A stretch of 55,257 bases of DNA from Blautia schinkii DSM 10518 (GTDB lineage: Bacteria; Bacillota; Clostridia; Lachnospirales; Lachnospiraceae). How positions within the stretch are numbered: the stretch's first letter is position 1; each line of letters opens with the position of its first letter. Positions 24,110 through 33,633 of this stretch are shown piece after piece. A program made the position numbers and the translations under genes. The DNA lies in NCBI GenBank assembly GCA_000702025.1, contig JNKJ01000038.1:1-55257 (forward strand). The letters run 5' to 3'. The notes under the pieces are model-generated. The model was not told the origin of the DNA, ran no database searches, and saw only the letters and a list, made by a program, of their open reading frames with translations.

Positions 24110-24973
24110 TTACTCCTTTCCTCCGTCTGCATCACAGCGGGCATAAATATCAGAAAAAAATTCCAGCAGCACACGGTTGGCTTTGTCATTGACAGCCCAG
24201 CTTCCGCTCTCCTGCGGGTCACACTCTCCGCAGATATCCACTCCCAGCAATGTTCCGCCGTCTCTCATAAGCTTTTGGGCCACTATATGCAGATATCCGG
24301 TCAGCTCCTCTAATGTCATATCTCCCTGGCTCCACGCGGTATGCGCATGACTCCTGCACAGCACATCCTTGTCCAAAGAGATATAAAGCGGCAGCTCTGT
24401 CCCAAGGCCCTCGAAGAACTCCTCAAGCTCTTCTCTGCTCTCCGCCGCCAGTGCCTCTCTCGAAAGGAAGCACACACGCTTCTTACGTATAGTTCGATGC
24501 TTAAGTACCTTCTCCGCTACGGAAGCAGACTCATCCTCCGTCTTAAGCGCAGTCGCCGCCTGCGAATACGCCTCCTCATCCGGCCCTACAAGCACAACCT
24601 CTCTCAGATTGTCCAACTCCTCCATCGCCGCTGCTATCCAGCCGCCACAGGAGAGCAGTCCGCCAAAGGCAGGGGGCTGCATGTCTGTGTGATTGTCAAA
24701 CACCAGCAGACGGAACGGCTCCTCAATTTTCTCCAGCCAGATACGGCTCATATAATGATAGTTCCCAGAATCAATGAAATGAATCCCCCGGGCAGGAAAT
24801 TCTGCGATGCGCGCGCGGAGAATGTCCGCAGCCTCTGCATCACAGTAACAGTTTGTCCCCGGAATCTCCCGTACCTCCACCCAGGCTGCATCCTGCCCGT
24901 GGTAAAACTGCTCCCTGTCATAAATCCCGGTAAAATCCATGACCACGATTCTATTGCTTTCTATTTTTTGCAT
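24110..24973 (-). CDS. Arginase-family (ureohydrolase-like) protein
   Basis: 287 residues, normal for the family. Ureohydrolase motifs are recognisable: SGNYHYMSRIW (first metal-site His), VFDNHTDMQ (DxHxD motif) and SLDKDVLCRSHAHTAWSQGD (SxDxD motif). The third conserved Asp of SxDxDxxD is replaced by Cys (DKDVLC). GVDICGECDPQES near the end matches the region carrying the conserved Glu. Substrate may be agmatine, arginine, formiminoglutamate or a relative. It leads the operon with lgt and the two-component genes, ending 3 bp before lgt starts. Confidence 0.8.
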   Translation of the reverse strand: MQKIESNRIVVMDFTGIYDREQFYHGQDAAWVEVREIPGTNCYCDAEAADILRARIAEFPARGIHFIDSGNYHYMSRIWLEKIEEPFRLLVFDNHTDMQPPAFGGLLSCGGWIAAAMEELDNLREVVLVGPDEEAYSQAATALKTEDESASVAEKVLKHRTIRKKRVCFLSREALAAESREELEEFFEGLGTELPLYISLDKDVLCRSHAHTAWSQGDMTLEELTGYLHIVAQKLMRDGGTLLGVDICGECDPQESGSWAVNDKANRVLLEFFSDIYARCDADGGKE

Positions 24974-25054
24974 ACCGACATCTTACCACGGACCAGCGTT
25001 TTTCGCAACCGAACATACGAAATACAAAATGTACAAATACGTACAAATACTCTG

Positions 25055-26122
25055 TTATTTTACTTGATGTCTGGCAAATACTCTTCGGGTAGTAACCCAC
25101 GAGACAACCAGCAAAATAAACAAGGTCACAATAATTTTCGCATAAAACAGAACCTCAGTCCCCGCGATATTAATCTTCGGCAGCAAAAGAACCGAGCTGC
25201 TCGCCGCGCCGAATGGTGTCATTGCCAGAATGCGTACATCAAGAATCTGCATAAAAATAATCGGCAGATAATAAAGAAGTGCAGCTATGATCACCGCCAC
25301 AAAGGAGCTCTGACAAATCACGGACACCACAAGCGTCACGGCAGTGAGCATCAACATACCCAGGAACCCGCCGAATATCATCAACAGCACTGCTTCACCG
25401 CAGCTTAAGGTATACGGTACCTGAGACATAATCCCCATCTCATCCAGCTGCACCCCCGCATCCCAGCCATAAAAACCGTTAAAAGCCAAAACAGGGATAA
25501 AATTCACCAAAACAAAGGCCAGATAAGAAAGCACCGCAAACAAGAAAGAAGCAATAATCTTTGCATACACACACCGCTTTTTCCCATGACGGCTGGTGAG
25601 TAATAGGGCATCCATCCTTCTTCCATACTCCTCAGAGAACACGCCGGACACACCGATTGCCACCACGGTCCCTATTCCCAGCAGTATGATTGGAAATGAG
25701 TTCAGCATACCCACCCAAAGCTCCGAGTAACCTACCTCCACGGTGATTCCATTCTCCGTATACGCCTCGTCCACGGTCATCCCGTAGAAATCCCCGTATT
25801 CATCTCCAAAATTTTGATATACCGCATTGTAGAGCGGCAGACTGCTATAAATGGAATAATCGTTAATCTCCGCAGCCTTTTCCTCCTTCAAGATCCGTTC
25901 AATCTTATCATCATTCAAAAGGCCCGCATACTTTTCCGTGCGCTCCTCAATATATTCCCGTGCCTCGCTTCCCTTCAGCTCTCTTCCGTCAGATGTCACC
26001 ACCCTGGTTTCACGCACCGAGAAGGATACCACCAGCCCGGCAATAAGCATGATCACAAGACCGACCCACACAATGTTCCGGCTCCAGATTTTCTCAAATT
26101 CAAATTTTATCATCTGCCACAT
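25055..26122 (-). CDS. ABC-2 type permease
   Basis: About 355 residues from the ATG at 26120-26122, which lies one base after the upstream ATPase stop and has GGGGAGGGG upstream. A longer frame reads to 26149 inside the ATPase gene. Membrane segments: one at about residues 12-32, then a long extracytoplasmic region (about 35-130), then five segments to the end. This is the ABC-2 permease layout. It pairs with the ATPase 26124-26999 in the ECF sigma operon and probably exports a lipid, peptide or drug. Confidence 0.87.
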   Translation of the reverse strand: MWQMIKFEFEKIWSRNIVWVGLVIMLIAGLVVSFSVRETRVVTSDGRELKGSEAREYIEERTEKYAGLLNDDKIERILKEEKAAEINDYSIYSSLPLYNAVYQNFGDEYGDFYGMTVDEAYTENGITVEVGYSELWVGMLNSFPIILLGIGTVVAIGVSGVFSEEYGRRMDALLLTSRHGKKRCVYAKIIASFLFAVLSYLAFVLVNFIPVLAFNGFYGWDAGVQLDEMGIMSQVPYTLSCGEAVLLMIFGGFLGMLMLTAVTLVVSVICQSSFVAVIIAALLYYLPIIFMQILDVRILAMTPFGAASSSVLLLPKINIAGTEVLFYAKIIVTLFILLVVSWVTTRRVFARHQVK

Positions 26123-26123
26123 A

Positions 26124-26999
26124 TCACATTCCCCTCCCCTGGTCAGCAAAACAATGTAAATATAAATCCTCCAGATTCGGCTTTACCTGCAGCGCACTCT
26201 TATCTGGTGCCTCCCCGGATATAATCCGCAGAACACACATACCGTCCTCATTCCTGAGATTCCCCACATTATAACTGGCAATATAATGGTCAGCCTCTTT
26301 TGCAGGAACACGCAGCTCCCATACACAGCCCTCCACTTCCTTTACAATCTCCTCCGGACGTCCCTGGCTCATGATCTTTCCGTCGCGCATCACGAAAATA
26401 TGCCCGGCAATATACTCCACATCCGAGACTATATGGGTGGACAAAAGCACAATCTTATTTTGGGAAATCGCGCTGATGAGATTACGGAAACGCACCCGCT
26501 CCTTAGGATCAAGTCCTGCGGTTGGTTCATCCAAAATCAATATTTTCGGGTTATTCAGCAATGCCTGGGCAATCCCCAGCCGCTGCTTCATTCCCCCGGA
26601 AAAAGTACCTATCTTCTTTCCTTTCACTTGGGAAAGCCCCACCAGTTCCAGAAGCTCCTCACTTCTCTGTCTGGCAAACTGCCGCTCCAGCCCCTTAAGG
26701 GAAGACATATAGAGCAGAAACTTTTCCGCTGTGAAATTCGGATAATATCCAAAATCCTGGGGAAGGTAGCCGAGAATATTCCGGTATTCCTCCCTCATTT
26801 CACTGATATTGCAATTATCATAGATCACTTCCCCTGTAGTAGGCCGCAAAATATCACAGATCATTCTCATTAATGTAGTTTTACCCGCACCGTTCGCCCC
26901 CAGCAGACCGTACACACCCTGGTTCATTACGGCAGACAGCTCATCCACCGCAATCTTACTGCCGTACTCCTTAGTCAGCCTGTCTAATCGAAGCTCCAT
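26124..26999 (-). CDS. ABC transporter ATPase
   Basis: About 291 residues from the ATG at 26997-26999, with GGAGG eight to ten bases upstream; the frame opens further upstream without a site. Walker A GANGAGKTT, Q-loop YLPQDFGYYPNFT, signature FSGGMKQR, Walker B ILILDEPTAGLDP and H-loop STHIVSDVE are all intact. The C-terminal 90 residues resemble those of NatA/CcmA-type exporters. It overlaps the membrane protein gene upstream by 16 bp and is coupled to the permease downstream. Confidence 0.92.
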   Translation of the reverse strand: MELRLDRLTKEYGSKIAVDELSAVMNQGVYGLLGANGAGKTTLMRMICDILRPTTGEVIYDNCNISEMREEYRNILGYLPQDFGYYPNFTAEKFLLYMSSLKGLERQFARQRSEELLELVGLSQVKGKKIGTFSGGMKQRLGIAQALLNNPKILILDEPTAGLDPKERVRFRNLISAISQNKIVLLSTHIVSDVEYIAGHIFVMRDGKIMSQGRPEEIVKEVEGCVWELRVPAKEADHYIASYNVGNLRNEDGMCVLRIISGEAPDKSALQVKPNLEDLYLHCFADQGRGM

Positions 27000-27745
27000 A
27001 TCTTTGTATCCTCCCTGTCTATTCTCTTCCAAAATTTACGTATGGCCAGTATCAGAAGCGCTGCTGCGATCGCTGTCACGCCCAAAACCCAGCGGCTGCT
27101 ATCACTGCCAATAACCCAACTGTCAAGGTCTATATTTCCAAAAACAAATTGAAACATAACTGCAAGAAATATCCCCGCCGCCAGCAGTCCCACATTGGAC
27201 ACACGGCGGTTTGTGCGCAGAAGTATCGCGAAATATAAGGCACAGGACAGCAGATAAGGCACCAAAATATACAAAACTGCTTCCGTCAGCCCCACGCCCT
27301 GCTGTGTGCTGAATGCAAGTAAAAAAAGCGTCAGCAGCATATCCACACTTCCGATGAGCAGCAGCTTCAGAAGTATCACCTGCCTGTTGTCATAGCGGCA
27401 CGCACTCTCCAGCTCCTGCATCCCGCACGCATACCCTTTCTGCAGCTCCACAAAGCCAATGCAGCCAATCAGGGGCACAATTGCGCCAATTGTGGGCATC
27501 GTTCCACTTCCGTTGACAGCCAGACTGTACGCGCACAGCAGCACGACTGCACCCTGCACGATCCACAGCCAGGGTGACAGATATCCCGCCATGGTATACA
27601 TTCTCTGCCAAATACTGATCCTGGGCATTCCCCGCAGATTTCCGCCTGCTGCCAGTACCCGGCGAATCGCTTCCTCCTTCCGGCTGCTGTCTATTTCCGG
27701 TTTCCTGCCGGTTTGGAGTATTTGCTTCAGCTCTTTATCCTTCAT
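26984..27745 (-). CDS. Membrane protein in the ECF sigma operon, likely anti-sigma-like
   Basis: 253 residues. The N-terminal 50 residues are cytoplasmic and charged (MKDKELKQILQTGRKPEIDSSRKEEAIRRVL), followed by six membrane segments (about 55-240). The order sigma factor then membrane protein with a cytoplasmic N-terminus is the usual arrangement for anti-sigma factors, but no zinc-binding anti-sigma motif is visible, so this is inference. It overlaps the sigma gene by 11 bp. Confidence 0.7.
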   Translation of the reverse strand: MKDKELKQILQTGRKPEIDSSRKEEAIRRVLAAGGNLRGMPRISIWQRMYTMAGYLSPWLWIVQGAVVLLCAYSLAVNGSGTMPTIGAIVPLIGCIGFVELQKGYACGMQELESACRYDNRQVILLKLLLIGSVDMLLTLFLLAFSTQQGVGLTEAVLYILVPYLLSCALYFAILLRTNRRVSNVGLLAAGIFLAVMFQFVFGNIDLDSWVIGSDSSRWVLGVTAIAAALLILAIRKFWKRIDREDTKIWSFD

Positions 27746-28286
27746 AGATATCTTCCTCCTTCCCGAGAATTTCTTTTAGCCTTGCGATTGCCCGCTTCAG
27801 CCTCGATTTGGCTGTAGGCAAAGGAACACCTATAATTTTTGCAATCTCTCTCACCTTAAAATCACAATAGAACCGCAGTACAATCACTTCCCGCTGTTCG
27901 TCGCCAAGAAAGGCAAGGGCCTTCTGCACCACCTGGGCTGTCTCACTTTCCCCTATCTTGTCTTTCGGGTCTGCTGCCAGAAGAAGACTGTCAGAATCTA
28001 CTGTTTCCTGTGGTTTTGAGCGGAAATAATCATTGCACACATTCCGGGCGATTGAAAACAGATAACCGCGGAACTTCTTACGCTCTGCATACGTATGGAT
28101 ATATCTCGTAAGCTTGAGAAAGGTCTCCTGCGTGCAGTCATATGCCAGCTCCGAATCCCCGGTCTTGTAACAGCAAAAATAATATACATCATCGTAATAT
28201 CTGCGTATCAATGATTCCAGATATGCTTCGTTGCCCTGCTGGATACGAACGATCATCTCTTCATCTGTTAAAATCTGTTCCTGCAC
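27735..28286 (-). CDS. ECF-type RNA polymerase sigma factor
   Basis: 183 residues from a GTG (28284-28286) with GAGGAGGTG upstream. Region 2 spans about 20-90 (AYDCTQETFLKLTRYI, FRGYLFSIARNVCNDYFR) and region 4 about 120-175 (LGDEQREVIVLRFYCDFKVREIAKIIG, then PLPTAKSRLKRAIARL). It is the first gene of a four-gene operon with a membrane protein, ABC ATPase and permease. A palindrome lies between its -35 and -10 candidates. Such sigma factors usually drive their own operon in response to envelope stress. Confidence 0.93.
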   Translation of the reverse strand: MQEQILTDEEMIVRIQQGNEAYLESLIRRYYDDVYYFCCYKTGDSELAYDCTQETFLKLTRYIHTYAERKKFRGYLFSIARNVCNDYFRSKPQETVDSDSLLLAADPKDKIGESETAQVVQKALAFLGDEQREVIVLRFYCDFKVREIAKIIGVPLPTAKSRLKRAIARLKEILGKEEDIYEG

Positions 28287-28306
28287 GCACTCACCTCCTC
28301 TTCTGA

Positions 28307-28334
28307 TATACTGTAAAACGTCTTACACTCAAAA
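28307..28334 (-). promoter_or_regulatory. Candidate promoter and operator of the ECF operon
   Basis: The minus strand has TTGAGT, a 16-bp spacer, TATATC. The spacer region contains the inverted repeat TGTAA-N6-TTACA (28312-28327), which could be an operator or an ECF-type recognition element. Confidence 0.45.
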
Positions 28335-28350
28335 TAACGCCTGAAAAGCA

Positions 28351-28383
28351 AAAAAGGATTCCCCATTTCGGAAAATCCTTTTA
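28351..28383. terminator. Terminator hairpin after the GH20 gene
   Basis: AAAAGGATT and AATCCTTTT form a 9-bp stem around CCCCATTTCGGAA, with A and T tracts on both sides, so it can work in both directions. On the minus strand it lies downstream of the GH20 stop. Confidence 0.6.
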
Positions 28384-28405
28384 AATATTTTAATCTCAAG
28401 TACGC

Positions 28406-30349
28406 TTATACACCATCAAGATTCCCTGCGCTCACGATACGCTCCCAGAGATTGCACGCACAAAGTCTGTGGCTGTCGCCGTCCTCCACACACCGGTATG
28501 GAATCCTCCGCTCTTCCAGCTCCGGCACGGCGCTCCACTTGCCGGCCAGGTAACCGCGAAGCCGTTTCTCCGCGCTCTCAAGTCTGGTGACAAGTCCGCC
28601 AAAGCGAATATCCAACACCTCGTATCCAAAGGGCTTACACTCCATGAACCACAGTTCCTCCCGCTGGTCCTTCAGCTTCACGCAATCTGCCCGGAGTTCC
28701 TTGATCAGCTCACAGATGGCAGCCAGCTCTTTTTTATTACCCGCATGGTATGCCTGGTACACCCGGATGCCAAGCTCAGCCTTCCTCGCAAGAATCTGTG
28801 CAAGCCTCTGGTAATAACGGAAAAGTGTATCCGCCGCATATCTGCGGTACCCTGGCTTATCCTTGTCCACCGGCACTATACGTTTGCCGAACGAAGCCTG
28901 ATAATGGGCTTCCGCCAATTTTTTCGCAAGCTCCTCGTAATACTGGGTCATTCCCAGGCCCTCGATCTGCTTATCAAAAAGTCCCAGCAGTATATCCTGA
29001 AAGAGCAGATATTTAGAAGGGTTATCCGCCCCTTCATTATCCGCCAGCACCCCGGGCGTATTGTCAAACGCATCTAAAAGACGGTAATCACCCGCACGGT
29101 ACCCGCTGTACATAGCAAGCCAGCCCTCCAGCGCCTCATCCTTCACAGATGCCCCGTAACAAAGCTGGCTGAAATAGATCAGGGGATAAACAGCCGTCTG
29201 CATGGGAGTCTCCGCCCCATTGTCATACCACAGTGTACAGATCACCTGGTCCACACCCAAATCTGCCGCGGCCTGAATGCCTGCATCCATGGTTGCTGCA
29301 GCCTTGGCATAATTAGGCGCAATGCCATTCCAGGTCCAGCCGCCGCAGGCAAAGCTTACCTGCTCTGTCAGCTTCTTATGAAAACTGATGCATCTATCAT
29401 AGGTTTCCTTATCATGATGATAATAATCCCAATACACCAGACGCAGCCTGTCGGGAATCTTCACTCCGTCCGCAGGCTCCTGGCCCTCTGTAAGTCCATA
29501 ATACTCCCCATCCGGGGACATCAGACGGATATACATGTCACTCCAGATCATAGGCTCAAGGCCCAATTCCATACACATTCCGTAAACCTTGTGCAGATGC
29601 TCTGTCATAATCTCAAAAGGCTCGCGATAACCATGCTCCTTCAGATAAGCACCCTTGCCGAGCTGGAATGCCTCATCCATACCAAGATGAATCTTATCTG
29701 TGCGGAAACATGCGCTTACCTGGCTGATCATTTCCCTAAGAAGCTTCTCCACCTCAGGATTCCCTGCCAGAAGAATGTCTCCCACATCGCAAAGTCCTTT
29801 ATTCTCCTCCCACCGCAGGAAAGTCCGCAGATGCGCCAAGGTCTGGATACAGGGTATCAGCTCCACACCAAACAGTGAAGCGTATTCATCCGCCTCCTTA
29901 AGCTCCTCCTTCGTATATCTGCCGCGGAACGCACCGAAATACGGCCGTCCCTCTACCTGATACAGGTCCTCAATATAGAGAAGTATCTGGCCGATACCCA
30001 TGGAAGCCATCATACGGATTTCACTTTTCAGCTCTGATATTTTCATCACGCCGTTACGGGATAAGTCCAGCATCACGGCAACGTCACGAAACAGCGGTGT
30101 TTCCTCCAGTTGTGCCGCTTTTTCGCCCTCCTGGAGAAAGCGGGAAAGTGCCCGGTAATAATGTACCTGCCTGCTGCCGCCCAATGTGAGTATGCCGTCC
30201 TCGCAACGCACAGTCACCTTGGCTGACGGATATTCCTTAAGCACTATGGGAATCCCCGCAGAGTCACTAATCTCCTGCCCCTGCTCTTTAAGAATTTCCT
30301 CCGCTCCCCGGCGGTATTCCTCCCTTACTTCACGCAAACAAAACTTCAT
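28406..30349 (-). CDS. GH20-family beta-N-acetylhexosaminidase-like enzyme
   Basis: 647 residues, no signal peptide, so probably cytoplasmic. The first 105 residues form a GH20b-like domain (VPIVLKEYPSAKV-like, here IPIVLKEY). The TIM barrel starts at about 110 (RDVAVMLDLSRNG), with LLYIEDLYQVEG, PCIQTLAHLRTFLRW and the catalytic pair in KIHLGMDEAFQLG (Asp-Glu at about 222-223). The C-terminal 200 residues are helical. GH20 enzymes remove GlcNAc or GalNAc by substrate assistance. It is a single gene, not linked here to transporters. A mucin or host-glycan role is inference. Confidence 0.87.
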   Translation of the reverse strand: MKFCLREVREEYRRGAEEILKEQGQEISDSAGIPIVLKEYPSAKVTVRCEDGILTLGGSRQVHYYRALSRFLQEGEKAAQLEETPLFRDVAVMLDLSRNGVMKISELKSEIRMMASMGIGQILLYIEDLYQVEGRPYFGAFRGRYTKEELKEADEYASLFGVELIPCIQTLAHLRTFLRWEENKGLCDVGDILLAGNPEVEKLLREMISQVSACFRTDKIHLGMDEAFQLGKGAYLKEHGYREPFEIMTEHLHKVYGMCMELGLEPMIWSDMYIRLMSPDGEYYGLTEGQEPADGVKIPDRLRLVYWDYYHHDKETYDRCISFHKKLTEQVSFACGGWTWNGIAPNYAKAAATMDAGIQAAADLGVDQVICTLWYDNGAETPMQTAVYPLIYFSQLCYGASVKDEALEGWLAMYSGYRAGDYRLLDAFDNTPGVLADNEGADNPSKYLLFQDILLGLFDKQIEGLGMTQYYEELAKKLAEAHYQASFGKRIVPVDKDKPGYRRYAADTLFRYYQRLAQILARKAELGIRVYQAYHAGNKKELAAICELIKELRADCVKLKDQREELWFMECKPFGYEVLDIRFGGLVTRLESAEKRLRGYLAGKWSAVPELEERRIPYRCVEDGDSHRLCACNLWERIVSAGNLDGV

Positions 30350-30379
30350 CTCTCGTCCACCTTTGCTATAGTTTAATTA

Positions 30380-31480
30380 TCAGTCCTTCCATTCCTCCAG
30401 AATCTCCTCGGGCGGAGTATCCGATCTGGCTGCTTCTTCCTCAGAAGCTCCATTCTTTACAAACGCATCATTCTGCTCTGAGACACTGCCAGATAAATCT
30501 GTCACCTTGTCTATAGGTGCGGCTTTCTCAATCGCTCCGGCTGGCTCTATGGGCTCTGCCGGCTCTATGTTGACCGAACTCTCCGTGTACAATTTATCTT
30601 CGTTTCCGGCTCCGTTATTCTCAGAAACACTGCCGTCTGATTCTCCATCCACGGCACGCCATCCGCCATCTGTAACAGAACTGTCTGAGGAGGCATCATG
30701 GGCATCCTTCCGGCTCTGCTGTGCGGAATCCTGCTTCTTGTCTTTCTTTCTCCGGTTAATCAGCTTCTTCCACAGGGGACCGTCGTCCGCTTCTTCAATG
30801 TGGTTCTGGACCGTCCAGGCATCATGCCATTCCTCAGGTGCGTCCTCACTATCCGGCTCACTCTTTTTATTGTCCTTAGAATCATCTCCACTGACCGCCC
30901 CGGCTTCCGCGAGAGGGGCTGTATCCCCGTCTGCTTCCCCTGTCCCATCAGTGCTCTTACGCAGAAGCCACAGAAATGCAAGATCCGCAGCTCCGTTTAA
31001 CAGGAACACCCATCCGGCAAAAATAACGGTATACTTCACGCCCGGGAAAGGATTGATCACCATGGCAATTCCCAATACAATAAAAATGAGGCTTCCCAAA
31101 AGAAGCGCTTTCCATTCCTCACGCCCATACTTTTTCAGCTTCAGACATCCCTGAAGGGTCCAGATACTGTCTACCAGCACAAACGCACCCAAAAGCAGCG
31201 GCAGCAGCTTCACCACCACCTGTGGATTATAAAATAGAAAGCCTCCCAGCACCAGCACGATGACCCCGGAAAATAAATCCAGAATCGTGGAGCTCTCCTT
31301 CTCTTTCACGTAGATATACACGTGATAGCAGCCTGCACCGATCAGCACTAAACCAAATACTACCTTACATATCACATCCACCGTTTTTACCGGCATCAGG
31401 ATGAGACAAAGCCCAAACAAAACATAGAAAACCGAAGATGTGATCTGTCCCTTCAAAATCTTAGAAAACCTTTTACCCAT
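30380..31480 (-). CDS. DUF308/HdeD-like membrane protein with acidic tail
   Basis: 366 residues. The first 180 contain six membrane segments in a DUF308-like pattern (FGLCLILMPVKTVDVICKV, GVIVLVLGGFLFYNPQVVV). Residues 190-366 are a disordered, acidic and Ser/Glu/Asp-rich tail (EADGDTAPLAEAGAVSGDD and repeats of EPAEPIEPAGAIE) of unclear use. HdeD relatives are linked to acid stress in other bacteria, which need not hold here. The gene stands alone. Confidence 0.75.
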   Translation of the reverse strand: MGKRFSKILKGQITSSVFYVLFGLCLILMPVKTVDVICKVVFGLVLIGAGCYHVYIYVKEKESSTILDLFSGVIVLVLGGFLFYNPQVVVKLLPLLLGAFVLVDSIWTLQGCLKLKKYGREEWKALLLGSLIFIVLGIAMVINPFPGVKYTVIFAGWVFLLNGAADLAFLWLLRKSTDGTGEADGDTAPLAEAGAVSGDDSKDNKKSEPDSEDAPEEWHDAWTVQNHIEEADDGPLWKKLINRRKKDKKQDSAQQSRKDAHDASSDSSVTDGGWRAVDGESDGSVSENNGAGNEDKLYTESSVNIEPAEPIEPAGAIEKAAPIDKVTDLSGSVSEQNDAFVKNGASEEEAARSDTPPEEILEEWKD

Positions 31481-31546
31481 GGCCTATACCTCCTACCTTT
31501 GTAAATAGTATACCGCCTTTCTCTGTTTTCGTCTATGAAAAAATCC

Positions 31547-32479
31547 CTAAAAAAGCGCATTTGCAAAGCCTATGATCATACCCAGCAAGCCGCCCAGCCA
31601 TATAAGTGCATTTAACTCCTTACGTGAGATCTCAAGTATCAGTCTTTCCAGCTCTTCCATATCAAATGCAGCAATTTTCTCTTCAATGATCCCGGAAATA
31701 TCAAGGACTGCCACCAGCTGCACCGCCTTTTTCTCCATGAGCTCCTGATACATTTTCCAGAGATAATCTTCAATCTCCTTCTCATGTTTCTGAAGGTAAG
31801 CTCCGGCCTCCCCCACAGGCATGTCCATAAGCCCCTGATAGCTCTTATCCAGATATTCTCCTACCAGGCCAGGCACCTGCTCGTCAATCCAGGTATTGAT
31901 TTTATCCCCAAGAGGCTCACGTGATGCTTCCAGTGCGGATTTGGCAATCATCTTCACCATGGGATTCAGGCTCTCGATCACATCCGACATCACCATATCC
32001 AGCAGTCTGTGTCCCAGATCGTCCTCAACCAGCCTGTGAGCCGCATACTCTGGAAATGTATCCATAGCCTTTGCCTTCAGGCTCTCCGCCACCTCCAGAA
32101 AATGCGTGCGTCCCAGATATTCCTCCATGCTCTCCGGTGATTCCTGCAGCTTCTGTACATAATGTGCAGCCTTCTCCCGGAATGCCTCCTCCATCTTTTC
32201 GGAACATAGTGCCGCCTTTAAGGTTTCTCCGTCCAGCAGGTTCCTGCCGATCACCTGTCCCACAGCCTGGGCAATCCTTGTACGCTCCTTAGGGATTAGT
32301 CCCGGTGTAAACGGCAGCCGGAATTTCCCGATATAAATTGGTTTAAAAGGCCGGAACAACATCTTGATTGCCAGCCCATTTGTCAAAAGTCCAATCAATG
32401 CCCCTATCAGAGGCGCCATAATCCATTTCATTTTCTCTTTCGTCCTTTCCGCAAAGCCGGTTCCTATCTGCTCTGCCAT
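31547..32479 (-). CDS. DUF445-family membrane protein
   Basis: 310 residues. A membrane helix near residues 15-40 (IMAPLIGALIGLLTNGLAIKMLFRP) and one at the C-terminus (LNALIWLGGLLGMIIGFAN) flank a long helical domain. GKFRLPFTPGLIPKERTRIAQAVG is the family hallmark of DUF445/YheB. Function unknown, but YheB is sporulation-associated in Bacillus. The gene is separate from its neighbours. Confidence 0.88.
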   Translation of the reverse strand: MAEQIGTGFAERTKEKMKWIMAPLIGALIGLLTNGLAIKMLFRPFKPIYIGKFRLPFTPGLIPKERTRIAQAVGQVIGRNLLDGETLKAALCSEKMEEAFREKAAHYVQKLQESPESMEEYLGRTHFLEVAESLKAKAMDTFPEYAAHRLVEDDLGHRLLDMVMSDVIESLNPMVKMIAKSALEASREPLGDKINTWIDEQVPGLVGEYLDKSYQGLMDMPVGEAGAYLQKHEKEIEDYLWKMYQELMEKKAVQLVAVLDISGIIEEKIAAFDMEELERLILEISRKELNALIWLGGLLGMIIGFANALF

Positions 32480-32590
32480 AACTCCTATTTTATATTTCAG
32501 AACATCCTCTGTCTATAGCCGTTGGACAAATCTTTGCTTTTTTTTAATAAATATCCGCCATCCTCATTTCTTCCGGTAAAATAGTATCTC

Positions 32591-33508
32591 CTATGAACAG
32601 CAGAACATTGCTGCAGCATGAAGTACTCCCCGGCTGCGGGCATAGATTTCCGGAAACTCCTGAGCTGGAAGAGGACAATCGGCAGCTCCCGTTTCCACCG
32701 TGATCGCCGCAATCCCACACTCGCGCATGAGATAATCACTGCAACCGGCCCCATCCAATCCATCCTCCACAGTGGAACGAAGCTCATATCCGGTAGTCCC
32801 CGCAATAGCCAGTGCCAGACGGCGGCCCTCCTCCCATACCCTGCCTTTTGTTCCATAATCCCAGTAGATTACATTTCCTGACGAATGATAAGAAATACAG
32901 CAGTCAATCGGATAGTTCCTGCACACCTTTAGAATGGCCCGCGTCTCCGCCTCACAGCCCGGCGCCCTGCCACGGAAGCCTTCCGCACCAGGCAGTGCAG
33001 GTCCCCGATATGTTTCCCATCCCGAGGAAAAATTCCGGTTGATGTCCACCCCTCTGGCATTGGCTTTCCAGGTACGGAAATACTCGCTCAGCGTCCGCTT
33101 ATTTCCTGCTTCCCTTGCATAACACTGCTGCAATTCCTCTCTGAGTCCGGGTGTACGTATACCAGCCAGTCCGTTCTGGCTCAGACTGCAGCCGTCAGGA
33201 TTCACCATCGGAAGTACATGCACACAAATATCCTCTGCTAATTTCTCCAGTTCCTCTCCTCTTCGAAGCCAATCTGCCATTAATCTCATAAGAAGCGCAG
33301 AGTTCAAATACTCTCTCCCGTGCACGCCCCCATGGACGAGCACATGGTGGCCTGCATTCTCATCTCCCAGCACTGCTTCTGCCACTGCCCTGCCGTCGGC
33401 GCTGAGTTCCAGCATCCTGGTCCTAAACCGTCCCTGTGACTTCTGCTCCAAGGCCATCAACCCTCTCATCATCTGCTCATACGAATAACGAAAAATTCCC
33501 ACAGACAC
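32591..33508 (-). CDS. M14-family zinc carboxypeptidase
   Basis: 305 residues without a signal peptide. Zinc-site motif HGGVHGREYLNS (HxxE) near residue 72-84, LPMVNPDGC, the substrate-binding RGVDINRNF (Arg-Asn-Arg pattern), SYHSSGNVIYWDYG with the third zinc His, and the catalytic Glu in ITVETGA. This is the gamma-D-glutamyl-L-diamino acid peptidase type (MpaA/ENP1-like) rather than a digestive carboxypeptidase. Likely substrate: cell-wall muropeptides. Confidence 0.88.
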   Translation of the reverse strand: MSVGIFRYSYEQMMRGLMALEQKSQGRFRTRMLELSADGRAVAEAVLGDENAGHHVLVHGGVHGREYLNSALLMRLMADWLRRGEELEKLAEDICVHVLPMVNPDGCSLSQNGLAGIRTPGLREELQQCYAREAGNKRTLSEYFRTWKANARGVDINRNFSSGWETYRGPALPGAEGFRGRAPGCEAETRAILKVCRNYPIDCCISYHSSGNVIYWDYGTKGRVWEEGRRLALAIAGTTGYELRSTVEDGLDGAGCSDYLMRECGIAAITVETGAADCPLPAQEFPEIYARSRGVLHAAAMFCCS

Positions 33509-33566
33509 TCCCCTTTCCCCTTACATACACAATCCTTTCCCATACGCAGACATAGATGGGAATAAG

Positions 33567-33600
33567 AAAGGCACTGCTTTTTTCTTCAGCAATGCCTTTT
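33567..33600. terminator. Hairpin between EAL gene and M14 gene
   Basis: AAAGGCA...TGCCTTT with an inner GCT/AGC pair and a T-rich loop. It lies just after the stop of the minus-strand EAL gene only in the sense of upstream of it, so it more likely serves the plus strand or is shared. Low certainty. Confidence 0.35.
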
Positions 33601-33633
33601 CCACTTCATTATATTATGTATTTGCCATGTTGA

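Noticed and set aside
24341..25408. 355-codon plus-strand frame
   Set aside because: Antisense to the arginase-like and ABC permease genes, with a composition typical of shadow frames.
32497..32856. 119-codon minus-strand frame
   Set aside because: Overlaps the M14 carboxypeptidase gene in a different frame; that gene has full catalytic motifs.
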